Assembly (NCBI GenBank): GCA_044224215.1
Contig: JBGAKX010000118.1
Span: 1-13,690 of the forward strand
Reading direction: 5' to 3'
Length of the DNA: 13,690 nt
DNA from: DAOMFM01 sp035429825
GTDB taxonomy: Bacteria; Acidobacteriota; Blastocatellia; UBA7656; JADIYM01
Shown in pieces: positions 1 through 7,215 of the stretch (positions within the stretch are counted from its first letter, which is position 1; each line of letters begins with the position of its first letter). The position numbers and the translations under genes are program-made. The notes below the pieces were generated by a model that made no database searches, was not told the DNA's origin, and worked only from the letters and a program-made list of their open reading frames with translations.

Positions 1-1377
1 GACATCGGGCTCGACTTTCTGCAACTCGATTCCACTCGCCGCAGGCGACAGCTTGATCTCGATGCCGGGCGCAGGCTCAGGCGAAACCTCGAACAGGAAT
101 CGCGCGACGTCCTCGCCAGTGAGCCGCTGCTCGGTGGCGATTCCGACCTGCTGCGCGAGCGCGGACGCCCGAGGCGTCACTCTGCACATCGACGCGCCGG
201 CGCGAAGCCACGACACCTCGCCCGCGAACAGGCGCACGTCCGGAAGCGGTATGGTCCGGTCGGCCCCCGGCAACCGCCACGACGCACGCATCACGAGCGC
301 GTCATCGCCGCCAACGTCCGTGTCGAGCACGAGATGGGACGGCTCGGCCGAGAAGATGATCCGTTCGCCTGTCCAGTCGTCAAAGACGCCGCCCGACGCG
401 CTCAGCAGATGGAGAAGCGTTGCCGCATCTTCGTTCGATACCTTGAACAACTTGCGCCGGCCGTCAAGCTGGGCTCGCTGAATGATGAAATGGAAGAGCA
501 ACTCGTCCGAGCGTCGAAGCTTGATCTCCTCGAGCGGCGCAACCTGCACCACGGGTTGCCTGCGACGCCGCGATCTGCCAGGTCTGCCGGCCGGATGCCC
601 TGCGAGCAGCGGTCTGAGGTTTGTCACGGGCTGCGTCGTCCGCGGATCCACGACCGTCAGCTCGAGTCCGTCGCCCGACTGCCTCACGCGGTACCGGAAC
701 CGCCGCGATGCTTCGGCGGCCTCGCCCGTCTGGCGCGTGCCACGTGCCGAGATGATGTTCAGCAGAGGAGATCCGAGATCGACTGCGGCGCGCCCGGTCG
801 TAAGGGGCGCCGGCGGAATGCCGTCTACGCGCGGCAGCACGCCGTTGCGATCGGCGGCGTGCGACTCGTCCTGACGTCGTCTGCGACGAGGTCTGCGCCG
901 TCTGCGTCTGCCGGCCGAGCCATTCGAGTCCGCCGCGTCGTCTGCACGCTCCTGCCGGGCTTCCAGCTCGGCTGCAACCTGCTCGGCATCGGTCTCAGCC
1001 ACCCCATCGGTCGTTGCGGCCTGGCGGTTGGCGCCGTTCGACTTTGCAGCGGCTCCAGCGCGTCCCCGACGCGCAGGCCGCTCTCCGTTCCCCGAATGGC
1101 GCGATCCGTCGAGGCAGTACGAGAGAGCCACCGCCACGGCATGTTTGCACCACGGGCCGACGTTGAACGGACACGTGCAGCGCGGCACGGGCTTCTCCGG
1201 CCTGAGGTCGATTTCCACACGGTACGGGTACTGATCGCTGCCCTTTACCCTGCCACGAAGCGACGGACCCTCAGCCGTGACGCTGAGAACCCGACCGCTC
1301 CGGAGGTACTGCTGGCCGCGATCAAAGATGGACTCGCCGGCCATGCCAGCGAGCCGCTCGATCGTGAGATCGCTCAT
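1..1377 (-). CDS. SWIM zinc-finger protein, probable SNF2-type helicase N-terminal part (3' end outside window)
   Basis: The frame is open from an ATG at 1377 to the left edge, giving 459 residues without a stop. Residues 1-60 resemble the region before SWIM fingers (family pattern: Leu-rich start, then an RG..Y segment and a strand reading SGRVLSV). The SWIM motif CxC-x7-CxH is at C67, C69, C77 and H79; SWIM fingers bind zinc and mediate nucleic-acid or protein contacts. Residues ~90-185 are an Ala/Arg-rich, probably disordered linker with an almost pure arginine run at 157-168. Residues ~195-459 are a beta-rich region resembling the SNF2-helicase-associated segment of bacterial SWIM/SNF2 proteins. 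The helicase motors would lie beyond the edge, so the helicase call is inference. An in-frame ATG at 1473 would add 32 residues with no family character, so 1377 is preferred; the site before it is only a weak purine-rich stretch. Divergent from the nucleotidyltransferase gene at 1658. Confidence 0.75.
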   Translation of the reverse strand, partial: MSDLTIERLAGMAGESIFDRGQQYLRSGRVLSVTAEGPSLRGRVKGSDQYPYRVEIDLRPEKPVPRCTCPFNVGPWCKHAVAVALSYCLDGSRHSGNGERPARRGRAGAAAKSNGANRQAATTDGVAETDAEQVAAELEARQERADDAADSNGSAGRRRRRRPRRRRRQDESHAADRNGVLPRVDGIPPAPLTTGRAAVDLGSPLLNIISARGTRQTGEAAEASRRFRYRVRQSGDGLELTVVDPRTTQPVTNLRPLLAGHPAGRPGRSRRRRQPVVQVAPLEEIKLRRSDELLFHFIIQRAQLDGRRKLFKVSNEDAATLLHLLSASGGVFDDWTGERIIFSAEPSHLVLDTDVGGDDALVMRASWRLPGADRTIPLPDVRLFAGEVSWLRAGASMCRVTPRASALAQQVGIATEQRLTGEDVARFLFEVSPEPAPGIEIKLSPAASGIELQKVEPDV

Positions 1378-1603
1378 GTTGTTCTTTGTTCTTCTCGCAC
1401 TCGATCTGTTCGCTTCGACGCATCGCACAGGAGGTCTGAAGCCTGGCTGCAATACGACGTCAGGACCCACCATCTCAGGGCGCCAGCGCCGGCCGTCTCA
1501 ACACTGCGGACCTCGTGAAGCAGGTCCCTCGCGGAACATCACTGTTCCGGCTACCGCATCGCCCCGCACCCGACGGCTCTCGGGGGAGCGATGTTCGAAG
1601 GAG
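1378..1603 (-). promoter_or_regulatory. Long structured 5' leader of the SWIM gene (candidate cis-acting RNA)
   Basis: If transcription starts about 7 nt after the promoter at 1610-1639, the SWIM gene has an untranslated leader of ~225 nt. Read as minus-strand RNA it holds successive hairpins: outer arms at 1593-1582 and 1565-1557 (CATCG/CGATG plus CCCC/GGGG around a small bulge); a perfect 7-bp stem at 1549-1543/1538-1532 closed by a GUGA (GNRA-type) tetraloop; a perfect 6-bp stem at 1527-1522/1513-1508; and a short GC hairpin at 1490-1479. The GNRA loop exists only when read on the minus strand, which supports transcription in that direction. I do not recognise a known riboswitch, 6S, SRP or tmRNA pattern. 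Chance pairing in GC-rich DNA is a real alternative. The rest of this interval has no gene I can support. Confidence 0.35.
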
Positions 1604-1609
1604 AGTCGA

Positions 1610-1639
1610 ACTATACCCCGTTTTGATTTGCGTTCGCAA
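1610..1639 (-). promoter_or_regulatory. Candidate sigma70-type promoter for the SWIM gene
   Basis: On the minus strand, TTGCGA (1639-1634) and TATAGT (1615-1610) are separated by 18 nt. The -10 hexamer is identical to that of the strong tRNA promoter at 9616-9644 in this window. The -35 is weaker. The -35 half overlaps a 12-bp inverted repeat, so it may be subject to repression. Confidence 0.5.
1628..1639. repeat. 12-bp inverted repeat overlapping the -35 region
   Basis: TTGCGTTCGCAA has perfect 5-bp arms (TTGCG/CGCAA) around a 2-nt centre. It lies between the divergent SWIM and nucleotidyltransferase genes, over the -35 of the minus-strand promoter and 18 nt before the GTG start at 1658. 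Its position suits an operator for a dimeric regulator acting on one or both genes. No second copy was noticed in the window, and a short palindrome can arise by chance. Confidence 0.3.
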
Positions 1640-1657
1640 TAGTCCAGAATCCCGGCC

Positions 1658-2293
1658 GTGAACCGAACCGATATCCCGCAACCTCCGAATGCCGACAGCG
1701 ATACGGCGACGCGACCGCGTGTCGCCGCGGTGCTCCTGGCCGCCGGCACGTCGACGCGAATGGGAGCCTTCAAACAACTGCTGCCGTACCGCGGATCGAC
1801 GATCGTGCAGACGTGTGTGCAAACGCTGCGTGCGTCATCGGCCGACGCGGTCTTCGTCGTCGTCGGTCACCGCTCGGACGAGGTTCGCCGAGTCCTCGTC
1901 GACGAGCCGGTGACGATCGTCGACAACACGGAGTACCTCGACGGAATGTCGACGTCGGTGAAGGCGGGCATGCTTGCCGTCGGCGACTCGTTCGATGCCG
2001 TGATGATCTGCCTGTGCGATCAACCGCATCTCGCCGTGTCGGTCATCGACGCGGTCCTCGATGCCTATCGGAGGAGCCGTCGTCCGATCGTCGTCCCGCA
2101 GTACGCCGGTGATACAGGACACCCGGCCATTTTCGACCTGTCGCTGCGCGCTGAAATCCTCGCCGTCGACCCGACCACGGGTCTTCGATCCGTGACCTAC
2201 GATCATCGCGCCGACACGCTCCGCGTTCCGGTCGACACCGTCGGAGTTCTCGACGACATGGACACGACCGAGGATTACGAACGGCTCCGCTGA
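1658..2293 (+). CDS. MocA/MobA-type nucleotidyltransferase (molybdenum cofactor NTP transferase family)
   Basis: 211 residues, close to the usual ~200 of MocA-type proteins. The nucleotide-binding signature LAAGTSTRMGAFKQLL is at residues 27-42, the family's LAAGxSxRMGxxKxLL. Further family marks are GMSTSVKAG (96-104), the metal/nucleotide-binding CDQP (120-123), GHPAIF (154-159) and the C-terminal DDMDTTEDY (199-207). The fold transfers CMP or GMP from CTP or GTP to molybdopterin, or acts on a related substrate. Which nucleotide is used cannot be read with confidence, and no XdhC or molybdoenzyme gene is adjacent, so the exact substrate is open. The start is GTG: no ATG lies in frame before the signature, and the next GTG cuts into it. 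The penicillin-binding protein gene follows 62 nt downstream on the same strand; a functional link between the two is not evident. Confidence 0.85.
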   Translation: MNRTDIPQPPNADSDTATRPRVAAVLLAAGTSTRMGAFKQLLPYRGSTIVQTCVQTLRASSADAVFVVVGHRSDEVRRVLVDEPVTIVDNTEYLDGMSTSVKAGMLAVGDSFDAVMICLCDQPHLAVSVIDAVLDAYRRSRRPIVVPQYAGDTGHPAIFDLSLRAEILAVDPTTGLRSVTYDHRADTLRVPVDTVGVLDDMDTTEDYERLR

Positions 2294-2355
2294 ATGCCGG
2301 CGATGTCGCTTTCTTGCCCCGTTTCCTGGCGGATGCTAGAGTTTTCCCGCCTCGT

Positions 2356-4881
2356 ATGAAGCAACAGGACGTGCAGCCGCGGTTCCGGCGCAAGAGCCTT
2401 TGGCGCCGAATCGTCACCCCCAGGCGCATCGCGGTGCTCGGAGTGCTTGCTGCGATCGGGCTCGCGGTCTTTACGTACTTCTACTTTCAGTACAGCAGGA
2501 TCGTCGAAGCCAAGCTCCGGGGCGACATCTTTGTGCGGACGTCGGGGATCTACGCACAGCCCCGAACGATCCGGCCAGGTCAGACGGTTTCGCTCAACGA
2601 GCTGCGGTCGTATCTCGACGGTCTCGGCTACGTACCGACGGATCAGACCGCCGACACGACGCGCGGCAGGTATTCGGTGTCGGGTTCGTCGATCTCCATC
2701 GAACCGGGCCCGGACGCTGTTCTCGACAATGCGCAGCTGTTCCCCGCGGCCACCGTGTCGTTCTCGAACAACGGCGACACGATCACAAAGATCGTCAACA
2801 CCACGTCGAGGCAGTCCGTGTCGTCCCTGCTGGTCGAACCCGAACTGCTCACGACGGTCTCGAACACGCAGCGCGAAAAGAGAAAACTCGTGCGCTACGA
2901 AGACCTGCCGCCGAACCTCGTCCACGCGATCATCGCGATCGAGGATCGACGATTCTTTGAGCACGGAGGCATCGACTATCGCGGACTGGCGCGCGCCGTC
3001 TGGGTGAACATCACCAACCGCGAAATGCAGCAGGGCGGGTCCACGCTTACGCAGCAGCTCGTCAAGAACACGTTTCTCACGCCCGAGCGCACCTACAAGC
3101 GCAAGCTGCAGGAAGCGTTTCTCGCAATCGTGCTCGAGACACGGCTCTCCAAGCAGCAGATACTCCAGCTGTACTGCAACGAGGTTTTTCTTGGCCAGCA
3201 GGGCAACTACTCGATCAACGGCGTTGGCGAGGCCGCGCGCGCGTTCTTTGACAAGGACGTCATCAATCTGGACCTCCACGAATCGGCATTGCTTGCCGGG
3301 ATCATCCGCGGACCCTCGCTCTACTCGCCCTACCTGAATCCGGACAAGGCGCTCGAGCGCCGCAACCAGGTACTCGACGCGATGGTCGAGATGCAGTTCA
3401 TCAGCGAGGCCGAGGCGGCGAGCGCAAAGGCACAGGGACTCGACGTGCAGGAGCGTCGCGCACTGGCGAACGCCAATGCGCCGTTCTTCGTCGACTATCT
3501 GCAGAAGGAGCTCGGGAACGCATTTCCCGGCTCCGACCTGTCGCAACAGTCGCTGCGCATCTACTCGACTATAGACATGGACCTACAGCACGCCGCCGAA
3601 CGCTCGATCCGCGACAACCTCGCGGCGCTCGACAAGGTTGTGGCTCTTCGCAAACAGGATCCGGTGGCGCCGGGGACACTCCAGGCTGCGCTCGTCGCTC
3701 TCAACCCCAAGACCGGCGAGATCTACGCGATGGTGGGAGGGCGCGACTACGAGAAGAGCCAGCTGAACCGTGCCACCGATGCAAAGCGCCAACCGGGCTC
3801 CGTCTTCAAGCCTGTCGTCTATGCGGCGGCAATCGAGAGCGCGTTCGGCAACAATCTTCCCGAGCCGATCACGGCGGTGACGCCGTTCATGGATGCGCCC
3901 GAAACGTTCATCACCGGCGCCGGCGAGATCTACCAGCCCGACAACTACGGCAAGTCCTATACGAACCGCGATCTGCCGCTCCGCGAAGGACTCGTGCACT
4001 CGCTCAACGTCGTGACGGTTCGCGTGGCCGAGAAGACCGGTCTCTTCCAGGTTCAGCAGACCGCGACACGGCTCGGCCTGCCAAAGCCGCCGCCGTACCT
4101 GGCAACAGCGCTTGGAACGACCGAGGCAACGCCGCTCGAGGTTGCCGAGGCGTACACAGCGTTTGCCGAGCTCGGCCAGCGTGTCACGCCGTCGGGCATC
4201 AGGCGCGTAACGGATTCGACGGGCGTAACGATTCGCGCCACGAAACCCGAAGTTGTAAGCGCCATTCATCCGCAGACGGCATACATCATCACCGATTTTC
4301 TGAAGGACGTCCTGAACCGAGGCACTGCGGCGGGTGCGCGAGCGCGCGGGTTCGCGGCGGTGGCTGCTGGAAAGACCGGGACATCGCGCGACGGCTGGTT
4401 TGCCGGATACACGCCGAATCTCGTATGCGTGGTCTATGTCGGATTCGACAACGGCGACCAGCTGGGGATCGAGGGCGCAAAGTCCGCGCTACCGATCTGG
4501 ACCGATTTCATGAAAGCGGCGCTGCGGATGCGACCCGATCTTGCGGGTGACGAGTTCGAGAAACCCGCCGACGGCCTTGTGGAGATCGAGATCGACTCGG
4601 AATCCGGGCAGCTTGCGACGCCCGCGTGCGTCAAGCATCGACCGGAGCTCTTTGTCGCCGGGACCGAGCCGAAGGAGAAGTGCGCGATCCACGACAGTTC
4701 GTTCGACGAGCCGGGACCAGATGGACCGGATTTTTCGGTGCCCCCGTACAAGGTTCCACCCGGTGCAAAGCCACCCGCGAAGCCGAGCGATCCGCCGCCC
4801 GCAACACCCCCGGCGACGCCGGCCAAACCGCCGGAAGGTGACCGGCCCCGACGTGTCGAGCACGAAAAGCCACCGGGCTGA
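2356..4881 (+). CDS. Class A penicillin-binding protein, PBP1b type (glycosyltransferase/transpeptidase)
   Basis: 841 residues. It polymerises lipid II into glycan strands and cross-links peptides at the outer face of the inner membrane. A basic N-terminus is followed by one membrane anchor at ~24-44. Residues ~60-145 resemble the UB2H-like domain of PBP1b proteins (IYAQPRTIRPGQ...LDGLGY). GT51 motifs: EDRRFFEHGG with the catalytic Glu at 196, GGSTLTQQ at 227-234, then RKLQEAFLAIVLE and KQQILQLYCNEVFLG. Transpeptidase motifs: S482-V-F-K485 (nucleophile Ser482), S549-L-N551 and K673-T-G-T676. Two cysteines lie near the C-terminus in a PACVKHRPELF...EKCAIHD context, followed by a Pro/Lys-rich tail from ~775. 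I chose the ATG at 2356, directly before the basic segment; a TTG at 2314 would add 14 residues without support. No clear ribosome-binding site is visible. Gene order gives no LpoB-like partner. Confidence 0.93.
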   Translation: MKQQDVQPRFRRKSLWRRIVTPRRIAVLGVLAAIGLAVFTYFYFQYSRIVEAKLRGDIFVRTSGIYAQPRTIRPGQTVSLNELRSYLDGLGYVPTDQTADTTRGRYSVSGSSISIEPGPDAVLDNAQLFPAATVSFSNNGDTITKIVNTTSRQSVSSLLVEPELLTTVSNTQREKRKLVRYEDLPPNLVHAIIAIEDRRFFEHGGIDYRGLARAVWVNITNREMQQGGSTLTQQLVKNTFLTPERTYKRKLQEAFLAIVLETRLSKQQILQLYCNEVFLGQQGNYSINGVGEAARAFFDKDVINLDLHESALLAGIIRGPSLYSPYLNPDKALERRNQVLDAMVEMQFISEAEAASAKAQGLDVQERRALANANAPFFVDYLQKELGNAFPGSDLSQQSLRIYSTIDMDLQHAAERSIRDNLAALDKVVALRKQDPVAPGTLQAALVALNPKTGEIYAMVGGRDYEKSQLNRATDAKRQPGSVFKPVVYAAAIESAFGNNLPEPITAVTPFMDAPETFITGAGEIYQPDNYGKSYTNRDLPLREGLVHSLNVVTVRVAEKTGLFQVQQTATRLGLPKPPPYLATALGTTEATPLEVAEAYTAFAELGQRVTPSGIRRVTDSTGVTIRATKPEVVSAIHPQTAYIITDFLKDVLNRGTAAGARARGFAAVAAGKTGTSRDGWFAGYTPNLVCVVYVGFDNGDQLGIEGAKSALPIWTDFMKAALRMRPDLAGDEFEKPADGLVEIEIDSESGQLATPACVKHRPELFVAGTEPKEKCAIHDSSFDEPGPDGPDFSVPPYKVPPGAKPPAKPSDPPPATPPATPAKPPEGDRPRRVEHEKPPG

Positions 4882-4898
4882 GCGGGCGTCCTCCCGCT
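4881..4898. terminator. Small inverted repeat between convergent genes
   Basis: AGCGGG (4881-4886) and CCCGCT (4893-4898) form a 6-bp stem with a 6-nt loop. It spans the 15-nt gap between the PBP and CHAD C-half genes and touches both stop codons. No T-tract follows on either strand, so it may only slow polymerase or do nothing. It is the only terminator-like structure at this convergent junction. Confidence 0.3.
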
Positions 4899-5523
4899 AT
4901 GCAGGTGCCTCGTCTGCGCGCTCGACCCCAGCGGAAGGCGTCTGTTCCACGCGGATGATCTTGAGCGTCTCGAGCCGATCCCTGAACCCCTCGGCCTCGA
5001 GTTGCGCCCACAGCCGAACAGCCTCGCGGTACGAGTCGCGACGCATGCGGCGCAATCGATTGATCAGGCCGAGCAATCCGGGTCGCGCCTCGTGGCCAGC
5101 GCCGTCCTCGATCGTCATAGCAAATCGCTCGTAGCTCATCGGGCGCTTGCGCTTCGCGCGAGCGCTCGCGATGTGGTGGACGACCGACGAGCGACGACCC
5201 GATAGATCTCCAAGGACGTGCTGCATCTCGGGAACGAGCACCTCGGCGTCGTGGAGGTCGCCGAGCAGGTCCTGCATCTGCGAAAGCCGTTCGAGAATCC
5301 ACTCGACGTGGGCAGCGTCATAGCACACGGCAAAGAACTCGAGCGAGTAGCGCAATCGCTTGAGCGAGATGCGAAGGTCGTGGTGACCGACGGCGTCGAG
5401 CGGATCGTCGAGCGACCGCGCGTGCGCATACGCTTCGTCGATCCGAACCGACATGACCTCTCGCGCGTTCCATGCGAACTCGCGCGAGCAGTCGATATGC
5501 CTGACCTTCCACATCCTAGCCAT
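4897..5523 (-). CDS. CHAD domain protein, C-terminal half
   Basis: 208 residues. CHAD domains are alpha-helical bundles with conserved histidines and many basic residues, reported on polyphosphate granules and thought to bind polyphosphate. A complete CHAD domain of ~250-300 residues contains two related helical halves. This protein carries the second-half signature HHDLRISLKRLRYSLEFF (47-64), followed by LSQMQDLLGDLHDAEVL (80-96), the usual LQ.LLG.LHD pattern. The first-half signature is absent and is found in the gene directly upstream. Residues ~120-208 are basic then acidic, helical-looking, with a tail of no known match. The ATG at 5523 overlaps the upstream stop by 8 nt and follows a strong ribosome-binding site. 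This is the last gene of the operon, convergent with the PBP gene 15 nt away. It could work as a heteromer with the N-half. Confidence 0.8.
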   Translation of the reverse strand: MARMWKVRHIDCSREFAWNAREVMSVRIDEAYAHARSLDDPLDAVGHHDLRISLKRLRYSLEFFAVCYDAAHVEWILERLSQMQDLLGDLHDAEVLVPEMQHVLGDLSGRRSSVVHHIASARAKRKRPMSYERFAMTIEDGAGHEARPGLLGLINRLRRMRRDSYREAVRLWAQLEAEGFRDRLETLKIIRVEQTPSAGVERADEAPA

Positions 5524-6001
5524 CGCGCGACTCCTCTCCCCATACGAAATCGAGAAACTCGGTTTCGTAGTCCTCGTCGGCGAGTTGCTCGAGCAACGAG
5601 ATCATGGGCACGCGCGCGAGCGAGCGCTCGTGGTCGGCGCGCGCGATGACAAAGCGAACGCCCTCCTTGTCGGCGCGTGGCGCGTGGACGAGAAAATCGC
5701 GGAACCATGCGATGCGAACGTCGAGGTCACGCACCCGACCAAGGCCGTCTGCGATGTCGCGAATCCTGCCGACGTGATATCTGAACTCGTCGTGTGGGAA
5801 GCATGCACGAAAGTTGCGCATCGCCGACCGCAGCCGCCTGGAGCTCACTCGCATGGAATGAAGCTGTTCGATGTCTTCACCGAGGATCGTGCCTTCGCGA
5901 TAGGACATCATCTCCCGGAACCGGGTGTCGATAATTCTCCTCGCGCACAGCGAAAGCGGCACGTCGGGTCCGACATTGAGTACTTCCCACGCCTTGGCCA
6001 T
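5516..6001 (-). CDS. CHAD domain protein, N-terminal half
   Basis: 161 residues, about half a normal CHAD domain. The first-half signature HSMRVSSRRLRSAMRNF is at 48-64 (family: H.MRV..RRLR...R.F), followed by DIADGLGRVRDLDVRIAWF at 82-100, the conserved LG.VRDLDV segment. It then continues as helix to ~152 and stops at WGEESRDG just where the second half would begin. The start is the ATG at 6001, 7 nt after the 105-aa gene; a longer open frame from 6145 runs antiphase through that gene and was rejected. Stop TAG (5518-5516) overlaps the CHAD-C start. The two products in order cover a whole CHAD domain, so this is either a stable split or an old frameshift; the intact ribosome-binding site of the second gene favours a working split. 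Confidence 0.8.
   Translation of the reverse strand: MAKAWEVLNVGPDVPLSLCARRIIDTRFREMMSYREGTILGEDIEQLHSMRVSSRRLRSAMRNFRACFPHDEFRYHVGRIRDIADGLGRVRDLDVRIAWFRDFLVHAPRADKEGVRFVIARADHERSLARVPMISLLEQLADEDYETEFLDFVWGEESRDG
5531..5541 (-). promoter_or_regulatory. Strong ribosome-binding site for the CHAD C-half, inside the CHAD N-half gene
   Basis: Minus-strand GGGGAGAGGAG ends 7 nt before the ATG at 5523, an optimal Shine-Dalgarno distance. It lies within the last codons of the upstream gene. It argues that the C-half is initiated separately, by coupling or reinitiation, and not only produced by frameshifting from the N-half. Confidence 0.7.
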
Positions 6002-6008
6002 GTATCGT

Positions 6009-6326
6009 TCAGCGTGCCCTGAGGCGGCGCCGCACCGTGTCCTGAAGCACCTCCCGGGACGAAACGGCCTCCCACGGAAGGTCCAGGGCCTGAATGACGG
6101 AGATCGCCATTGCGACGATCGACGATTCGTCGATCGAGTTTGCACGGACCCTCTTCGCGGCGCTCTTCAGGAAGGCTCGTTGCTCCGGCGTCACGCGGAC
6201 ATCGAGCGTCTTTGTCGCGTCGCGGCGGCGCGGCACCTCGATGCGTGCCGCCAGTGTGTCCTCTTCGATTCCGTGCTCTCGCGCGCGCAGGCTCTCGAGC
6301 ATGTCGACGTATGAGACTCGCTTCAT
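6009..6326 (-). CDS. Small protein with ribbon-helix-helix-like core, function unknown
   Basis: 105 residues, strongly basic. I do not recognise a named family. Residues ~38-85 have the layout of a ribbon-helix-helix DNA-binding unit: a strand (TLDVRVTPEQ), a helix (RAFLKSAAKRVR), a turn, then a second helix (DESSIVAMAISVIQAL). This is pattern reading only. The gene starts at the ATG at 6326, 3 nt after the ATPase stop, with AGAGG about 10 nt upstream, and ends 7 nt before CHAD-N. Its place between an AAA ATPase and the CHAD genes suggests it acts with them, either as a regulator of the operon or as a DNA anchor. Confidence 0.65.
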   Translation of the reverse strand: MKRVSYVDMLESLRAREHGIEEDTLAARIEVPRRRDATKTLDVRVTPEQRAFLKSAAKRVRANSIDESSIVAMAISVIQALDLPWEAVSSREVLQDTVRRRLRAR

Positions 6327-6329
6327 GGC

Positions 6330-7211
6330 TCAGACCTCTGGTTCCAGATCGGCGTGCGCGAGATCCACGATCGCCGGCGTGATGGTCTTGACGCCCTGCC
6401 GTGCGGCGACATACAACGCGCTGCCCGCCAGCAGGTTGATTCGCCGGGGCACGCCCGCGGCGAGAAGCGCCACGCGTTCGAGCGCTCTTCGCGTGAAGAC
6501 TCCGGGATCGGCGCCGGCAAGCTGCAGGCGATGACTGATGTAGCGCGCCGACTGTTGCGCCGAAAGTGAACCAAGCCGAGCGCGCATCGTGATCCGCTGC
6601 TCGAGGGACGGGATCCGCCGGATTTTCAGGTCGAGTTCGGGGAGTCCCAAGAGCACCAGGTGAAACAGCTTACGGTTGTCGGCCTCGACGTTCAGCAGCA
6701 ATCGCAGCTCCTCGAGATGCCCGCGCTTGAGCGAGTTGGCTTCGTCAAGGATGATCACGGGCTCGATTCCCTTTCGATCGGACGCGATCAGCAGCGCTGC
6801 GAATTCGTCGAGCAGGTCCGCCTTTCTTCGCGGTGGCGCGGCGATCCCGAGTTCCTGGAGGATGGTGCCGAGCAGTTGCGCCACCGGCATCATCGGATTC
6901 ACGACGAGTGCGATACGGTACGGCGCCGAACCGAGCGTCTCGATCAGTCCTCGAGCAAGCGTCGACTTCCCCGTCCCCGAGGCGCCGGTCACGACCGACA
7001 AGCCTCCGCGCAGCTCGACGATGTTGTACAACAGTCTGGCCATCGCCTCTCGGTACTGGTCGGTCTCGTAGACAAACGACGGGTCGGGTGTGAGGCGAAA
7101 CGGGTGGTCCAGCAGGTGCCAATAGCGTTCGATGACGCCGGCGTGTCCTGTGTCGAGCGCCGAGGCGGTCGCAACCGCCGCGGTTCCCTTCGATCGAGCT
7201 CGCGCGCACAT
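6330..7211 (-). CDS. ExeA/GspA-like AAA ATPase
   Basis: 293 residues, cytoplasmic by sequence. After a ~28-residue Ala-rich extension comes the family opening YWHLLDHPFRLTPDPSFVY (30-48). Walker A is GASGTGKST (76-84) and Walker B VIILDEA (152-158). A sensor-like LVLLGLPEL (185-193), the arginine segment LEQRITMRARL (203-213) and GVPRRINLLA (253-262) complete the AAA core. Family members energise type II secretion (ExeA with ExeB) or act in other membrane or DNA-linked roles. No peptidoglycan-binding domain, ExeB or secretion gene is nearby, so a secretion role is not supported here. The start at 7211 is 4 nt after the zinc-ribbon stop, with AGGAG about 12 nt upstream inside that gene. The N-terminal extension before Tyr30 could be shorter if a later start is used. 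Confidence 0.87.
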   Translation of the reverse strand: MCARARSKGTAAVATASALDTGHAGVIERYWHLLDHPFRLTPDPSFVYETDQYREAMARLLYNIVELRGGLSVVTGASGTGKSTLARGLIETLGSAPYRIALVVNPMMPVAQLLGTILQELGIAAPPRRKADLLDEFAALLIASDRKGIEPVIILDEANSLKRGHLEELRLLLNVEADNRKLFHLVLLGLPELDLKIRRIPSLEQRITMRARLGSLSAQQSARYISHRLQLAGADPGVFTRRALERVALLAAGVPRRINLLAGSALYVAARQGVKTITPAIVDLAHADLEPEV

Positions 7212-7215
7212 CCGT

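Noticed and set aside
334..1518. 394-residue open frame on the plus strand opposite the SWIM gene
   Set aside because: It has no recognisable domain. It is the antisense of a frame with a clear SWIM motif and long openness, and such shadows are expected in GC-rich coding DNA.
1558..1620. Possible tRNA or tmRNA 3' end (minus-strand TAGTTCGACTCTCC resembles a T-loop)
   Set aside because: The flanking bases do not form a 5-bp T stem and no acceptor or anticodon arm can be built.
2314..2355. TTG start giving a 14-residue longer PBP
   Set aside because: There is no ribosome-binding site and the added residues are unlike the basic N-terminus of the family; the ATG at 2356 is more likely.
2275..3546. 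423-residue open frame on the minus strand
   Set aside because: It lies wholly opposite the PBP gene, which carries all GT51 motifs there; the predicted protein is Arg/Val/Asp-rich and without family features.
5516..5523. Simple frameshift or sequencing error breaking one CHAD gene
   Set aside because: Not excluded, but made less likely by the optimal ribosome-binding site and ATG of the second gene at the exact junction; kept as an alternative in the finding.
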